64,000 bases of DNA, taken from Chryseobacterium rhizosphaerae. Its GTDB lineage: Bacteria; Bacteroidota; Bacteroidia; Flavobacteriales; Weeksellaceae. The notes under the pieces were generated by a model, which was not told the origin of the DNA, did no database searches, and saw nothing but the letters and a program-made list of their open reading frames with translations. The position numbers were made by a program, and so were the translations under genes. Positions 43,326 through 53,319 of the stretch are shown one piece after another; within the stretch, counting starts at the first letter, position 1, and the number at the start of each line of letters is the position of its first letter. Where the stretch lies: contig NZ_QNUF01000010.1 of NCBI RefSeq assembly GCF_003385455.1, positions 62,001-126,000 on the forward strand, read 5' to 3'.

Positions 43326-43363
43326 TTTATTTACAATTAATATAATTTCGCTAAATTCAGTAC

Positions 43364-44686
43364 ATGAAATTAAAATTTATTTTATTATTTTTTTTCTTTG
43401 GCATTTTAGGTAATGCACAGAATTCTTTTGAATTAATCAACGCCAAAAAAGCTGTTATTCCTTTCAAACTTATCAATAATCTGATCTTTATTCCTATTAA
43501 TATTAATGGGGCAGAGCTTACTTTTTTAGTAGACACAGGTGTATCCGAAACCATGCTTTTCAGTATGGAAAACAAGAAAATAAAGCTTGAAAACGTTGAA
43601 AAAATAAAATTTTCAGGACTTGGGGGAAGTTTAAGCCTTGATGGGTTCAAGTCTGAACGTAATACCGCCAAGATAGGTGATGCTATGATTAATACCTCCA
43701 TGTCTCTTTATATTGTTACCAATGAAGAATTCAACATTTCACCCCATATAGGGATTCCTGTAAACGGAGTGATTGGATATCATTTTTTCAAAAACCATCC
43801 GGTTTCAATAGATTATGTGGCTAAGAAGCTAACTGTGTATGAAGATACTGACCTGTTTAAAAAGAAAATCAAAAAATTTGAAGAACTTCCGATTACCATA
43901 GAAAAAGATAAACCTTATCTCTATACCGATATAGAGATGACCAATGAAAAGAAAAGTTCAAAATTATTAATTGACCTTGGAAACAGCGATGCTATATGGC
44001 TCTTTCCTTCTCTTATTAAAAATTTTGTTTATAACAGACCTAATATTGATGATTTCCTCGGACGTGGTTTCAATGGGGATATCTATGGTAAGAGAAGCAG
44101 AATTCACAATTTTTATATTGGAAAATTTCAGTTTGAAAAACCACTTACCGCAATGCCTGATGAATTTTCTATCCAGCATGTGAATCTTGTAACAGACCGG
44201 AAAGGTTCTATAGGTGGAGAAATAATGCGTCGTTTTACCATTTTTTTTGATTATCATAATAAAAAACTATACCTTAAAAAAAACAGAAATTTTGATGATC
44301 CTTTTCATTTTAATATGAGTGGACTGGATTTCAAACAAGACGGCATGCAATGGGCCGAAGAAAGAGTGAAAATTGAGCCTAAACCATATTCAGGTTCTAT
44401 GAATGAGACCTTTAAAGCAGAATCATTCCAATACAATTTTAGCTTAAAACCGCTTTTTTCAATTGCAGGAGTCAGAAAAGATTCTCCCGCCTATAAAGCC
44501 GGGTTAAAAACAGATGACAGACTTATCAGCATCAATGGTAAAAATGCATCAAATATGACATTACAAAAAATTAATGAATTAATGAAATCTTCTGAGGGCC
44601 GGGACATTAATATTGTTGTCCAAAGAAACAATGAAACCTTAAAAATAAGTTTCACTTTAGAAGATCCAATACCTTATCAAGATTAA
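43364..44686 (+). CDS. Retropepsin-like aspartyl protease with PDZ domain, copy B
   Basis: 440 residues, colinear and highly similar to copy A over the whole length, including LVDTG (D57), LIDLG and the PDZ segment VRKDSPAYKAGLKTDDRLIS. Most changes are conservative, so both copies look functional. Its stop is 3 bp before the start of the membrane protein gene, so the two are cotranslated. Confidence 0.85.
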   Translation: MKLKFILLFFFFGILGNAQNSFELINAKKAVIPFKLINNLIFIPININGAELTFLVDTGVSETMLFSMENKKIKLENVEKIKFSGLGGSLSLDGFKSERNTAKIGDAMINTSMSLYIVTNEEFNISPHIGIPVNGVIGYHFFKNHPVSIDYVAKKLTVYEDTDLFKKKIKKFEELPITIEKDKPYLYTDIEMTNEKKSSKLLIDLGNSDAIWLFPSLIKNFVYNRPNIDDFLGRGFNGDIYGKRSRIHNFYIGKFQFEKPLTAMPDEFSIQHVNLVTDRKGSIGGEIMRRFTIFFDYHNKKLYLKKNRNFDDPFHFNMSGLDFKQDGMQWAEERVKIEPKPYSGSMNETFKAESFQYNFSLKPLFSIAGVRKDSPAYKAGLKTDDRLISINGKNASNMTLQKINELMKSSEGRDINIVVQRNNETLKISFTLEDPIPYQD

Positions 44687-44689
44687 AAT

Positions 44690-45217
44690 ATGAAGACCGA
44701 AGAAACCACTTTAGACAGAATAAGAACCCGTCCGAGATTTAAAATGTTTACGCATCTTACCAAAGAAGAATATGCAGAAAGTTTAAAAAAATATCTTGCC
44801 GGACATAAGGATGAATTTTCCGGAAATATAAACAAAGAGGTGGCTACCATCTCTGTAGAAACAAAATATGATAATTATTGGAAACCCCGCCTGTCTTTGC
44901 GGGTAGAAATGGAAGATGACCATACGGTAATCCGTGGAGTATTTGGTCCCAGCTCAGCAGTCTGGACATTTTTCATGTTCCTTTATTTCTCTTTTTCTAT
45001 TCTCTGGATGACCTTCTTTACCATGTATTATGTAGAAAAGCAAATAAAAAGCGCCGAATACCCTTGGGCATTGAGCGCTTCTTTTGTGATGTTATTTTTT
45101 ATTCTTCTCACTTATGCTGCAGCAAGATTCGGGCAGCATAAAGGAAAGGAAGAAATGCTTAAACTGAGAAGATTTGCTGAAGAATCGACTTTACAGTTTG
45201 AAAAAAAGATTAATTAG
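44690..45217 (+). CDS. Unknown membrane protein paired with the protease
   Basis: 175 residues. The soluble first half (RIRTRPRFKMFTHLTKEEYA onward) precedes two membrane segments at ~96-120 and ~133-153. No known family. Its 3' end overlaps the convergent L,D-transpeptidase gene by 8 bp. The repeated pairing with the aspartyl protease, even in the decayed copy, suggests they work together. Confidence 0.65.
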   Translation: MKTEETTLDRIRTRPRFKMFTHLTKEEYAESLKKYLAGHKDEFSGNINKEVATISVETKYDNYWKPRLSLRVEMEDDHTVIRGVFGPSSAVWTFFMFLYFSFSILWMTFFTMYYVEKQIKSAEYPWALSASFVMLFFILLTYAAARFGQHKGKEEMLKLRRFAEESTLQFEKKIN

Positions 45218-46256
45218 ACGACGGTTCTACCGGTCTCTCGCTATCAACCGGGGTAGCCATCGCTTTAGCCGTTTTGATAGAATCTGCTACTTTTTCTCTG
45301 TTGCTTTGTTCTTTCAGCATCTTGGGAACATCCGGTTCCAGTAATTTGGTCAGCTCTTCCACGGAGATATTATTAGCATTGGGATCATCCAGAAGCTTCT
45401 TCCAGGGTCTTCTTCCTCCCCAGTTGTAGTCACCAAATACCATTACCGCTGTTCCTCTCGCTTTTGTAGTAGCACCTCCAGGATTCAAGATCCAGGTATC
45501 TGCGTAAGAGTATAACCATTGGGCATCTTTTCTCAGTAATCGTAAGCATGAGTGCGATGCAGGATATCCCGGAAGCGTATATTCATGCCATCCGATCCCT
45601 CCAATATTATGGATATTAAAATTATAAGGAAGTTTCCATTCACTGCTTACAGTGGAAATGGAGAGTTTCTTTTTCCAGTTGGCAAAAGTAAGTCCTCTTG
45701 TGGTCTGTGCAGCCTTTTTCCCCATACTTGTAGGCCCCCACTTCACCAGACTTCCGTTAGAATAAACAGCATAAGCCTGTATAGGGTATGAAAAGATCAC
45801 AAACTTCTTTACTCCACTTAATACATCAAGCTGCATAGGGAAAGGTGAATATGCCATCAGGGTGGTATCTATTTTCGCAGGGACTACTAAGGTATCTGCA
45901 TTCCACTTACTTTTAGAATCCAGCCTGTTTAAAGCTAAAATGGCGGTCCTTTCTTTTTCGTTATATTTTTTACTGAATTCCGCATAGAGAGAATCTCTCA
46001 TTTTTTTATCTTTTGGGATCACGAAAGCATTGTAAAATCCATTTTCCTGCATTACCGGTGGAACAGATTCTTTCTTGACTACGGGTACGGAATCTTTCTT
46101 TATAGAATCAGTCTTCGCTTCAGGACTTCCCGACACAGAAGAAGCTGTATCTTTAAAAGTATCACTTATTTTTTCTATTTCTTTTTTACAGGAAACAAGA
46201 AATACTGCGCATAAGCATGCGTATAGAAATAATTTTTTCACAGACATGTTCTTCAT
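45210..46256 (-). CDS. L,D-transpeptidase lipoprotein (YkuD family)
   Basis: 348 residues with lipobox VSC (Cys23), a Ser/Lys/Glu-rich linker to ~70, and a YkuD domain. The active site is H224 and S-H235-S-C237-L-R (canonical SHGCIR). It should cross-link peptidoglycan or attach proteins to it in the periplasm. The Gly to Ser change in the motif is unusual but conservative. Confidence 0.85.
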   Translation of the reverse strand: MKNMSVKKLFLYACLCAVFLVSCKKEIEKISDTFKDTASSVSGSPEAKTDSIKKDSVPVVKKESVPPVMQENGFYNAFVIPKDKKMRDSLYAEFSKKYNEKERTAILALNRLDSKSKWNADTLVVPAKIDTTLMAYSPFPMQLDVLSGVKKFVIFSYPIQAYAVYSNGSLVKWGPTSMGKKAAQTTRGLTFANWKKKLSISTVSSEWKLPYNFNIHNIGGIGWHEYTLPGYPASHSCLRLLRKDAQWLYSYADTWILNPGGATTKARGTAVMVFGDYNWGGRRPWKKLLDDPNANNISVEELTKLLEPDVPKMLKEQSNREKVADSIKTAKAMATPVDSERPVEPSSN

Positions 46257-46368
46257 AAATAAATTAGGTCACTTAGTTTGGCTACCCAGTACAAATATCA
46301 GACCTAAAATCGAATCACAAAAGACATTATGGAAAATACCGTAAAAAAACGGTAATAAAGTAGATTCT

Positions 46369-47127
46369 TTACAACAATTTATTAGTTTTAGCATAAGTTA
46401 ACGCTTCGGCAATATTATTTACCCCAATTTTTTCAAAAAGTTTTTTTCGGTGAAACTTCACAGTATCGGCAGTAATGAAAAGTTTTTCAGATATCTCGTT
46501 GATCGTCAAACCACTCGCGTATAGACTTAAAATTTCATATTCTCTGGAGGAAAGCTTTATTTTTTCACTTTTTTCCCAGACATCTGTTACATAATCATAC
46601 TTCAATAGGGTATCTGATCCTTCTTTGCTAAGGACAACATTTCCCGAAGCGCTGCTATTGGAAAGCGAAACGATGCATAAAGCTTTCCACACCTGCCCTT
46701 CTTCGGTAAGAAACATCGGGGTAAGCTTGTGATTGACAAGAATAAGGTTCTTTTTACCGTTGATAAGATAAAAGTCGTAAGAGATGGAATACAGTTTCCT
46801 TTCGTCTACAGGAATGGTTTCATAAAAATCAAATCCTGCTTTATTGATCTTGATCAGCATCTCTACATCTTCAGGTTTTACATTCTGAAAATAAAAAGCA
46901 TAGCCCAGCTCCTTTACTTCCTCGGAGCTTTTCCCACACAGGAAGAGAGGATTTTCAGAAACATATTCAAATGCTTTCGTCTGATAATTAATAACGTATA
47001 AACTTTGATAAGTGGTTCTTGCCAGTGCTTTTACAGCCTCCAGATAATCTCCGGACTGGCTGAAGTCGATGTCTGCATCCTTACTGACTTCGTTTTTATC
47101 ATTAAAAAATCTATTAATTTCTTCCAT
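46369..47127 (-). CDS. LuxR-type regulator with PAS-like N-terminal part
   Basis: 252 residues. N-terminal ~170 residues look like a PAS-type sensor (LYVINYQTKAFEYVSENPLF); the C-terminal LuxR helix-turn-helix is SSREYEILSLYASGLTINEI then FITADTVKFHRKKLFEKIGV. No receiver domain. Target unknown. Confidence 0.82.
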   Translation of the reverse strand: MEEINRFFNDKNEVSKDADIDFSQSGDYLEAVKALARTTYQSLYVINYQTKAFEYVSENPLFLCGKSSEEVKELGYAFYFQNVKPEDVEMLIKINKAGFDFYETIPVDERKLYSISYDFYLINGKKNLILVNHKLTPMFLTEEGQVWKALCIVSLSNSSASGNVVLSKEGSDTLLKYDYVTDVWEKSEKIKLSSREYEILSLYASGLTINEISEKLFITADTVKFHRKKLFEKIGVNNIAEALTYAKTNKLL

Positions 47128-47773
47128 AGGTTTAAAATATCAATCTGTACACTACACAAAAGAGTAGTTTTAGCTTCGATACCACAAATCTACACAAAAG
47201 TGTAGCAGTTTTCAAAATACCGTGATTTACTTTTGCGAAAAGATTTTCATGATTGTGCCTTTTTGGAAGATCGTCGCAAGATGGGTTTGAAACCAGCTTT
47301 AAAGAAGCTATCAATAAACTCCTTTACTGTTATCAATAACCATGATATAAAGAAGCTGCCAAAACAATTCGGTCATCGTAAAAAGTAGATTTCAACAATG
47401 AAGTTTTTATCGTAATCGCCTCGGATAATGGAGGATTATTCAGACTGAAAATATTATAAAACAACGGCCGAATTATAGCAGCCTTCAAAAATCAGAACAC
47501 TTTATTACTCTATTACTGTCTTACCAGGCAGTATTTTTTTGTGATCAACAGCCCGCTGGGAAGCCTACAATATCGCAAAAATATCTTATCAAACATTATG
47601 ATAAAGGAGAAAACCCAAACTGGGAAAGGCAATGTGGGAGAAAAAAACTAGAATACTTTAACCTCAATCATTTAGATTATAAAAATTTGCTGCTTTATCA
47701 ATACTGATATTTAATAATTTGTTAAAGATGCTGTGCCCATATTATCTATAATTTTGACAAAATATCAGTTATC
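47128..47773. other. Gap before the 47774 regulator, partly degraded coding sequence
   Basis: 646 bp between divergent regulators. The left part should hold the promoter of the 46369 gene. From about 47380 the sequence reads as damaged coding DNA; see 47429-47707. No RNA gene seen. Confidence 0.4.
47429..47707 (+). pseudogene. Possible gene remnant without start codon
   Basis: A 92-codon frame with coding-like composition but no ATG: ...NYSSLQKSEHFITLLLSYQ, then FFCDQQPAGKPTISQKYLIK and NPNWERQCGRKKLEYFNL, ending YKNLLLYQY. Just upstream another frame reads KVDFNNEVFIVIASDNGGLF, which may be the same ancestral gene after a frameshift. The family is not recognised. Confidence 0.3.
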
Positions 47774-48826
47774 ATGTTATACATCATTATGGTAGTTGTA
47801 CTACAGGCACTTATCACCCTTACCCTATTAATCTCTCTTATCAGAAACCGAGAATCTGTACTGAATATGTTGCTATTATATATTGTGGTAGTAACACTGG
47901 ATATGGGATATGAATATTTCATTATTCAGAAGTTTGGATATGAATCCGTACTGTATGAAATACCGGGAAGCCTCCGTGTTTTTAAAGGGCTTATTTTCTT
48001 ATACATTACCACCTATTTAATCAATGCCAGATGGCGGGATAAACTCAAATATCTGATTATTCCCTTAACTCTGGTTGTTATTCATCATGCGATTGCTCTT
48101 TCTGCAAAAATTTTCGGCCTTTCCTGGGCAGATATCGCTATTCAATCCTATAAATCCTATTTCATTTATTATAGTTATTATTGGGTAGCCAGTCTTTCTG
48201 TATGCATTTATCTTTTAATAAAGCATCGCCACAGCAGTAATCATCCTCTGGCCAGAAATTTCCGGTACTTAGCCTGCTATGTTTTAATGGGAGTATTGGT
48301 TTTCTGGGCTGTTTATCAGCTGGGGTTAAATACATTGGTCTATCAAAAGATTTACAGCCTTTTATTTCTTATTCAATTTGGCTGGATTCTGTACGTGTAT
48401 ATGGTAACCTATCAAAACAAAATGAAAGAAGAGCCACAAAATACCTATTCTCTTCCTGTTCCAAAAGAAACATATCAATATAAAGATCTTTCAAAAATAG
48501 ACTTCATTACCGTACAAAATGCCATTACTTCCTTTTATCAGGACAGTCACATTTATCTGGATGAAGAATTCACCCTGGATCAGCTTTCCAGCCATCTGAA
48601 AATCAATAAAGCAGACCTAAGTATTACTTTCAACAAGCATCTTCATTCCAACTTTCACGAATATACCAATAGAAACCGTATTTATCATTTTAAACAGATT
48701 TTATCAGAAGATCCTTCTGCCAGTGTTATTGATATTGCATTTCAGTGTGGTTTTAAATCCAAGTCTACTTTTTATAAATACTTCAAAAAGGAATTTGACT
48801 GTCTCCCCTCCCAGCTCGTTCATTAG
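47774..48826 (+). CDS. Membrane-embedded AraC family regulator
   Basis: 350 residues. About seven hydrophobic helices in the first ~215 residues, then an AraC-type double helix-turn-helix (LDQLSSHLKINKADLSITFN and VIDIAFQCGFKSKSTFYKYF). It probably senses a signal in the membrane and may control the TonB receptor-phospholipase pair immediately downstream. Confidence 0.85.
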   Translation: MLYIIMVVVLQALITLTLLISLIRNRESVLNMLLLYIVVVTLDMGYEYFIIQKFGYESVLYEIPGSLRVFKGLIFLYITTYLINARWRDKLKYLIIPLTLVVIHHAIALSAKIFGLSWADIAIQSYKSYFIYYSYYWVASLSVCIYLLIKHRHSSNHPLARNFRYLACYVLMGVLVFWAVYQLGLNTLVYQKIYSLLFLIQFGWILYVYMVTYQNKMKEEPQNTYSLPVPKETYQYKDLSKIDFITVQNAITSFYQDSHIYLDEEFTLDQLSSHLKINKADLSITFNKHLHSNFHEYTNRNRIYHFKQILSEDPSASVIDIAFQCGFKSKSTFYKYFKKEFDCLPSQLVH

Positions 48827-48936
48827 TTACAATAATTTAATATTGGTAAAATATTGATTTACAACACATTTCGCCTCGAACTCAATGAAAGAAGTTGCAT
48901 AAAATTTAAATGAACTAAAACTTTTTAATGACCTTA

Positions 48937-48944
48937 CATCTTTG
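48937..48944 (+). promoter_or_regulatory. -7 element for the TonB receptor gene
   Basis: CATCTTTG, one base off TAnnTTTG. It overlaps a TTG at 48942 that could otherwise extend the frame, which favours ATG 48963 as the start. Confidence 0.45.
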
Positions 48945-48962
48945 CATGAAATTTTTACAGAG

Positions 48963-51809
48963 ATGGCACGCAAAAGACTTTTTTTAACAAAAGCAGCATT
49001 TTTTCTACTTGGGCCTTTAGCCTTTGCACAGACAACCATTCATGGTATTGTAGTGGACGGTGAGGGAAACCTTCCCAATGCCCTGGTCTATATTGAAAAT
49101 ACCGGGGAAAAGGTTACCTCCAATACGGATGGTTCCTTTGTTCTTAATAATGTGTATGATGGCACTTATAAACTTGTTGTCGAATACAAGGGATATGAAA
49201 GACTGTATATTCCTTTCTCCGTCGCAGATAAAAAGGAAACTGATCTCGGATTAATCAGATTGGGGGCAAAACCTAAAGAAAACAGTCTTCAGGAAGTGAT
49301 TGTTACCAGTGTATACAAAGCATCACAGGCCAGGGCTATCACGATGAAAAAGAACTCCAATACGATTACAGAAGTTCTTTCCGCTGATGCAATAGGAAAA
49401 CTTCCTGACCGTAATGCAGCAGATGCCGTACAGCGTATGCAGGGAGTATCTATTGAACGGGATATGGGTGAAGGACGCTTCGTAGCGGTAAGGGGAACAC
49501 CGGTACAATGGACTGCCTCTACCCTGAATGGCAATAGAATGCCAAGTGCCAGTGGTGATAATGCCAACAGAGGAGTCCAAATGGATATCTTTCCGTCAGA
49601 GCTCATTCAGAATGTACGTTTATCTAAAGCGCTGACTCCTGATCTGGATGGGGATGCCATTGGTGGAAATGTAGATTTTATCACCAAAACCTCTCCTAAT
49701 AAAGAAACCCTGGCAATAAGCATGGCTTCCGGCTACGTTAATATGTCCAAAGCCCCGACCTACAATACATCAGTAGTATACGGAAATAAAATTACTGATA
49801 AACTGAAATTTATTACCTCAGCGGTCATCTGGGAGCGCTCTACTGCCATAGATCAGATGAGGAATATTTTCAATTACGGAAACAAGGACAAAACAGCTTC
49901 CTACTCGATCAATCAGTTACAGTTACGGGATTATCAGGCCAACAGAAGAACATTGGGATTCAATCTAGGATTGGATTATGAGATCGACAGCAGGAATAAA
50001 TTATATATTAAAGGATTGTACAGTCAGTATAAAGATGGGCAGTCCGTACGGGAAACCTATTTTAATTTCGACAGTAAAAATGTAATGCTTCAGGCCCGTC
50101 ATGCAGATTATCTTACCGATCTGTATTCTATGCAGCTGGGGGGTAACCACCAGGTAGGACAGCGCATGGAAGTCAATTGGTCATTATCCAAAGCACGTTC
50201 GGAATTCAAATTTAACTCACCTTCGAATCTTTCTCAGGATGAAAGAGGCTATCCTATGGTCAATTTCATACAGCCTATGACCTACGGAAATCTGTCTGCA
50301 GACGGAAGAAAATATAATGCGATGGATGCTCCTGACGGCGTTGGAGATACAGGAGCTTATACGCTGCCTTATACCCTGCAGAGTATAGCCGCAGATAAGC
50401 TAAGATTAAACCAGATTATCCTCAGCCAGAATCATAACAGTGAAACAGACCTCCGGGGGCAAATTGATTTAAAATATAAAGTATCAGACAGATTTGAGTT
50501 TAAATGGGGAACAAAATATAATAATAAAGAAAAAGTAGTCAACAGTTCTTTACTGGTCTGGATGCCCAAATCATCCCTGGGGATTCCCGGAGCACCGGTT
50601 ACTTACCTGAACCAGCTGGAACGCGAAGGATTCCCCTACAGAGGAGGTTTCATGAACCCTCTTGGTAATCCATATAACTCAGTGATCATTGATCAGATCA
50701 CCAACGCGCAAATTGACCAAATGTATACGACCGGTACCCAAAACAGTTTAGGCTTGATGCAGGTCAATACCAAAGACAGCAGCTCCAATATTACGAGCTC
50801 CTACAGAGGCACTGAAAACGTATGGGCAGCCTACCTGATGGGAACCTGGAAAATTACTGATCAGCTGCAGGTATTGGGAGGATTCAGAAATGAATACAAT
50901 GCTATTACATTCTGGGGCAAAAAGGTAACCTCTGATCAAAATGCCAGGGCAGTAGATATTAAAGACAATAAAACATATAATGTACTGCTTCCCATGGTCA
51001 ATATGAAATGGAATATCAACAGTGACCGCATCCTGAGACTGGCCTATACCCGCTCCTTCGCAAGACCTGATTTCAATGATCTGAACCCGGGAACAATCGT
51101 AAATGATATCACCAATACGATCACCCAGGGAAATACCAAGCTGGACCCTACCTTTTCGAACAATTTTGATATCATGTTTGAAAACTACTTCGGTAAACTG
51201 GATCTTATTACAGCAGGCGTTTTTTATAAAGATATCACCAATCTTATCTATAAAGATCAGTCCGTTACAGAGATTGCCGGAAGGTCTTATACTTTTACTG
51301 CCCCTAAAAACCTGGAAGGCGCTCAACTCTTCGGTTTTGAATTTGGGATCTCCAAGCGTTTTGAAAATCTGCCGGGTTTTTTAAAGAATATAGGTTTTGA
51401 AGGCAACTATACTTATATCTCCTCTAAAATGGATATGCCTGTCTATGAAAACGGTAAACAGACCGGTACGATGTCTACCACTATTCCCAATCAGGCAAAA
51501 CATATTTTCAATACGATACTGTTTTATGAAACCAATAAATTAATGCTTCGTCTTGCCGGAAATTATAAAGGGAATTATGTAAGTGAGATCAGGGCGGCTG
51601 CAGGCGCAGATCACTATCAGTACTTTGATAAAAACTTCACTGTGGATATTTCCACCTCATATAGTATTACAAAGAGAATACGCCTGTTTATAGAGCTTAA
51701 TAATGTTTTCAATGAACCCAACCGCTACTATATGGGAGTAAAGGATCGTGTAGAAAATATTTCTTATTCGGGGATGCGCGGACAGATGGGTTTCAATTTC
51801 AATTTTTAA
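48963..51809 (+). CDS. TonB-dependent outer-membrane receptor
   Basis: 948 residues. Signal peptide ending AFAQ, a carboxypeptidase-regulatory-like domain (~22-105), a plug domain (DAIGKLPDRNAADAVQRMQG, VAVRGTP) and a C-terminal 22-strand-type beta-barrel ending in F. The order matches the Xanthomonas/Caulobacter-type TonB receptors used for sugars and other nutrients. The phospholipase gene follows 18 bp downstream, so the imported compound may come from its product. Confidence 0.9.
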   Translation: MARKRLFLTKAAFFLLGPLAFAQTTIHGIVVDGEGNLPNALVYIENTGEKVTSNTDGSFVLNNVYDGTYKLVVEYKGYERLYIPFSVADKKETDLGLIRLGAKPKENSLQEVIVTSVYKASQARAITMKKNSNTITEVLSADAIGKLPDRNAADAVQRMQGVSIERDMGEGRFVAVRGTPVQWTASTLNGNRMPSASGDNANRGVQMDIFPSELIQNVRLSKALTPDLDGDAIGGNVDFITKTSPNKETLAISMASGYVNMSKAPTYNTSVVYGNKITDKLKFITSAVIWERSTAIDQMRNIFNYGNKDKTASYSINQLQLRDYQANRRTLGFNLGLDYEIDSRNKLYIKGLYSQYKDGQSVRETYFNFDSKNVMLQARHADYLTDLYSMQLGGNHQVGQRMEVNWSLSKARSEFKFNSPSNLSQDERGYPMVNFIQPMTYGNLSADGRKYNAMDAPDGVGDTGAYTLPYTLQSIAADKLRLNQIILSQNHNSETDLRGQIDLKYKVSDRFEFKWGTKYNNKEKVVNSSLLVWMPKSSLGIPGAPVTYLNQLEREGFPYRGGFMNPLGNPYNSVIIDQITNAQIDQMYTTGTQNSLGLMQVNTKDSSSNITSSYRGTENVWAAYLMGTWKITDQLQVLGGFRNEYNAITFWGKKVTSDQNARAVDIKDNKTYNVLLPMVNMKWNINSDRILRLAYTRSFARPDFNDLNPGTIVNDITNTITQGNTKLDPTFSNNFDIMFENYFGKLDLITAGVFYKDITNLIYKDQSVTEIAGRSYTFTAPKNLEGAQLFGFEFGISKRFENLPGFLKNIGFEGNYTYISSKMDMPVYENGKQTGTMSTTIPNQAKHIFNTILFYETNKLMLRLAGNYKGNYVSEIRAAAGADHYQYFDKNFTVDISTSYSITKRIRLFIELNNVFNEPNRYYMGVKDRVENISYSGMRGQMGFNFNF

Positions 51810-51827
51810 TCAAAATTATTTATTCAT

Positions 51828-53009
51828 ATGAAAAAGTATATATATGGAGCTGCATGTTGTATGGCAGCATTAATACAGGCACAGGATAAATGCCAGAATA
51901 TAAAGATCAATCAACTTCAGGTTATAGGAACCCACAATTCATATGCCCAGCCGGCAGACCCAAGGGTATTGGAATTGGTTACTCCAATCATTAACGGTAT
52001 GATGCAGAAATACAGCAGCAGCATGTCTGAAGAGCAAAAAGCTAAATTCAAAGAATACCATCCTTACGGAATGGATCTGAAAGAGGGATTGAATTACAAC
52101 CACCCTGATTTTACAGAACAACTCAATGCCAATCTCCGGGGCCTGGAAATAGATGTTTATTATGATCCGGAGGGGAAACGTTTCAGCAATCCTGCTACCT
52201 ATCAGATCTTACAGGCAAAGGGAATAACTGATTTGGCGCCTATGAATACAAAAGGCCTGGACCAGCCTGGTTTCAAAGTACTGCATATGGCGGATATAGA
52301 TTTCAGATCGCATTATCCCACTTTAAAAGATGCCCTCACAACCCTTCGTCAGTGGTCTGACAAACATCCGGGACATAGCCCTATCTTTATGATGATAGAG
52401 GCAAAAGATTCAGGATTCCCTATTTTTGAAAACAGCACGAAAGTTTTACCTTTTGATAAAAAAGCATACGATGAGCTGGATGAAGAAATCATAAAGTACC
52501 TTGGAAAAGATAAGATTATTACTCCCAAAGATGTTCAGGGTAAGTATTCAACATTAAAAGAGGCTGTAACGCGCCATAACTGGCCAAAGCTTAAAGAAGC
52601 TCAGGATAAATTTATCTTTATGCTGCTTCCCGGAAGTGCCGGAACTTTATCCTCTAAAAACAATCCTTATCTTATCAATGGCTCACTGAAAGACAGAATC
52701 ATGTTTCTCAGCAGTGAACCTGATGATTCTTTTGCCGGTTTTATTCTTCGGGATAATGCCATCATAAGACAAAAAGAAATACAGGATCTGGTAAAGCAGG
52801 GCTTTATGGTAAGAACAAGGTCAGACATTGAAACTTATGAGGCAAAGATCAATGATACTTCACGGGCTAAAGCAGCCTTCAGCAGTGGTGCCCAGGTTAT
52901 CTCCACCGATTTCTTCCGCCCCGGAAATACATACGGCACCCCTTATTATGTACATCCACCTCAGGAAAAGGATTATATGAACAATCCCGTCAACACTTCC
53001 TGCAAATAA
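51828..53009 (+). CDS. Phosphatidylinositol-specific phospholipase C-like protein (Ca-dependent type)
   Basis: 393 residues with a signal peptide (LIQAQ). Motifs of the PI-PLC fold: VIGTHNSYAQ near the start of the mature part, RGLEIDVYYD, KVLHMADIDF and FMMIEAKDS. It should cleave phosphoinositides or related phosphodiesters outside the cell or in the periplasm. Linked to the TonB receptor, which may take up the inositol phosphate or glycerol part. Substrate is inference. Confidence 0.82.
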   Translation: MKKYIYGAACCMAALIQAQDKCQNIKINQLQVIGTHNSYAQPADPRVLELVTPIINGMMQKYSSSMSEEQKAKFKEYHPYGMDLKEGLNYNHPDFTEQLNANLRGLEIDVYYDPEGKRFSNPATYQILQAKGITDLAPMNTKGLDQPGFKVLHMADIDFRSHYPTLKDALTTLRQWSDKHPGHSPIFMMIEAKDSGFPIFENSTKVLPFDKKAYDELDEEIIKYLGKDKIITPKDVQGKYSTLKEAVTRHNWPKLKEAQDKFIFMLLPGSAGTLSSKNNPYLINGSLKDRIMFLSSEPDDSFAGFILRDNAIIRQKEIQDLVKQGFMVRTRSDIETYEAKINDTSRAKAAFSSGAQVISTDFFRPGNTYGTPYYVHPPQEKDYMNNPVNTSCK

Positions 53010-53013
53010 TAGT

Positions 53014-53043
53014 AAAGCCGGTTCTGAAAACAGAACCGGCTTT
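53014..53043 (+). terminator. Terminator of the receptor-phospholipase operon
   Basis: Perfect 13-bp arms (AAAGCCGGTTCTG / CAGAACCGGCTTT), AAAA loop, then TTT. Confidence 0.9.
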
Positions 53044-53070
53044 TTTAAATGATCTCTCAGAAAACAAAAA

Positions 53071-53094
53071 AAACCTGTAAATACTTACAGGTTT
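53071..53094 (-). terminator. Terminator of the tRNA-Asp cluster
   Basis: Perfect 10-bp arms AAACCTGTAA / TTACAGGTTT with ATAC loop. The run of A on the left is a T-run on the minus strand. It follows the last tRNA in the direction of transcription. Confidence 0.8.
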
Positions 53095-53107
53095 TTTAAT
53101 TGAGTTG

Positions 53108-53181
53108 CGATCCGGACGGGATTCGAACCCGCGACCTCCGCCGTGACAGGGCGGCATTCTAACCAGCTGAACTACCGGATC
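53108..53181 (-). tRNA. tRNA-Asp (GTC), copy 4 in transcription order
   Basis: 74 nt. Acceptor GATCCGG / CCGGATC with G73, anticodon loop CTGTCAC with anticodon GTC, and T-arm GCGGGTTCGAATCCCGT. No encoded CCA. Identical to the three copies to its right. Confidence 0.97.
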
Positions 53182-53213
53182 AATTTTTTTTAAAGAAATT
53201 GATAAAACTTCTG

Positions 53214-53287
53214 CGATCCGGACGGGATTCGAACCCGCGACCTCCGCCGTGACAGGGCGGCATTCTAACCAGCTGAACTACCGGATC
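53214..53287 (-). tRNA. tRNA-Asp (GTC), copy 3
   Basis: 74 nt, same sequence as the copy at 53108. Spacer to the neighbours is 32 nt and AT rich. Confidence 0.97.
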
Positions 53288-53319
53288 AATTTTTTTTAAA
53301 GAAATTGATAAAACTTCTG

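Noticed and set aside
50748-51326. 192-codon minus-strand frame opposite the TonB receptor
   Set aside because: Lies fully inside a clear receptor gene and has no recognisable motif.
53014-53094. Two neighbouring hairpins as a riboswitch
   Set aside because: Each is a simple terminator serving opposite strands.
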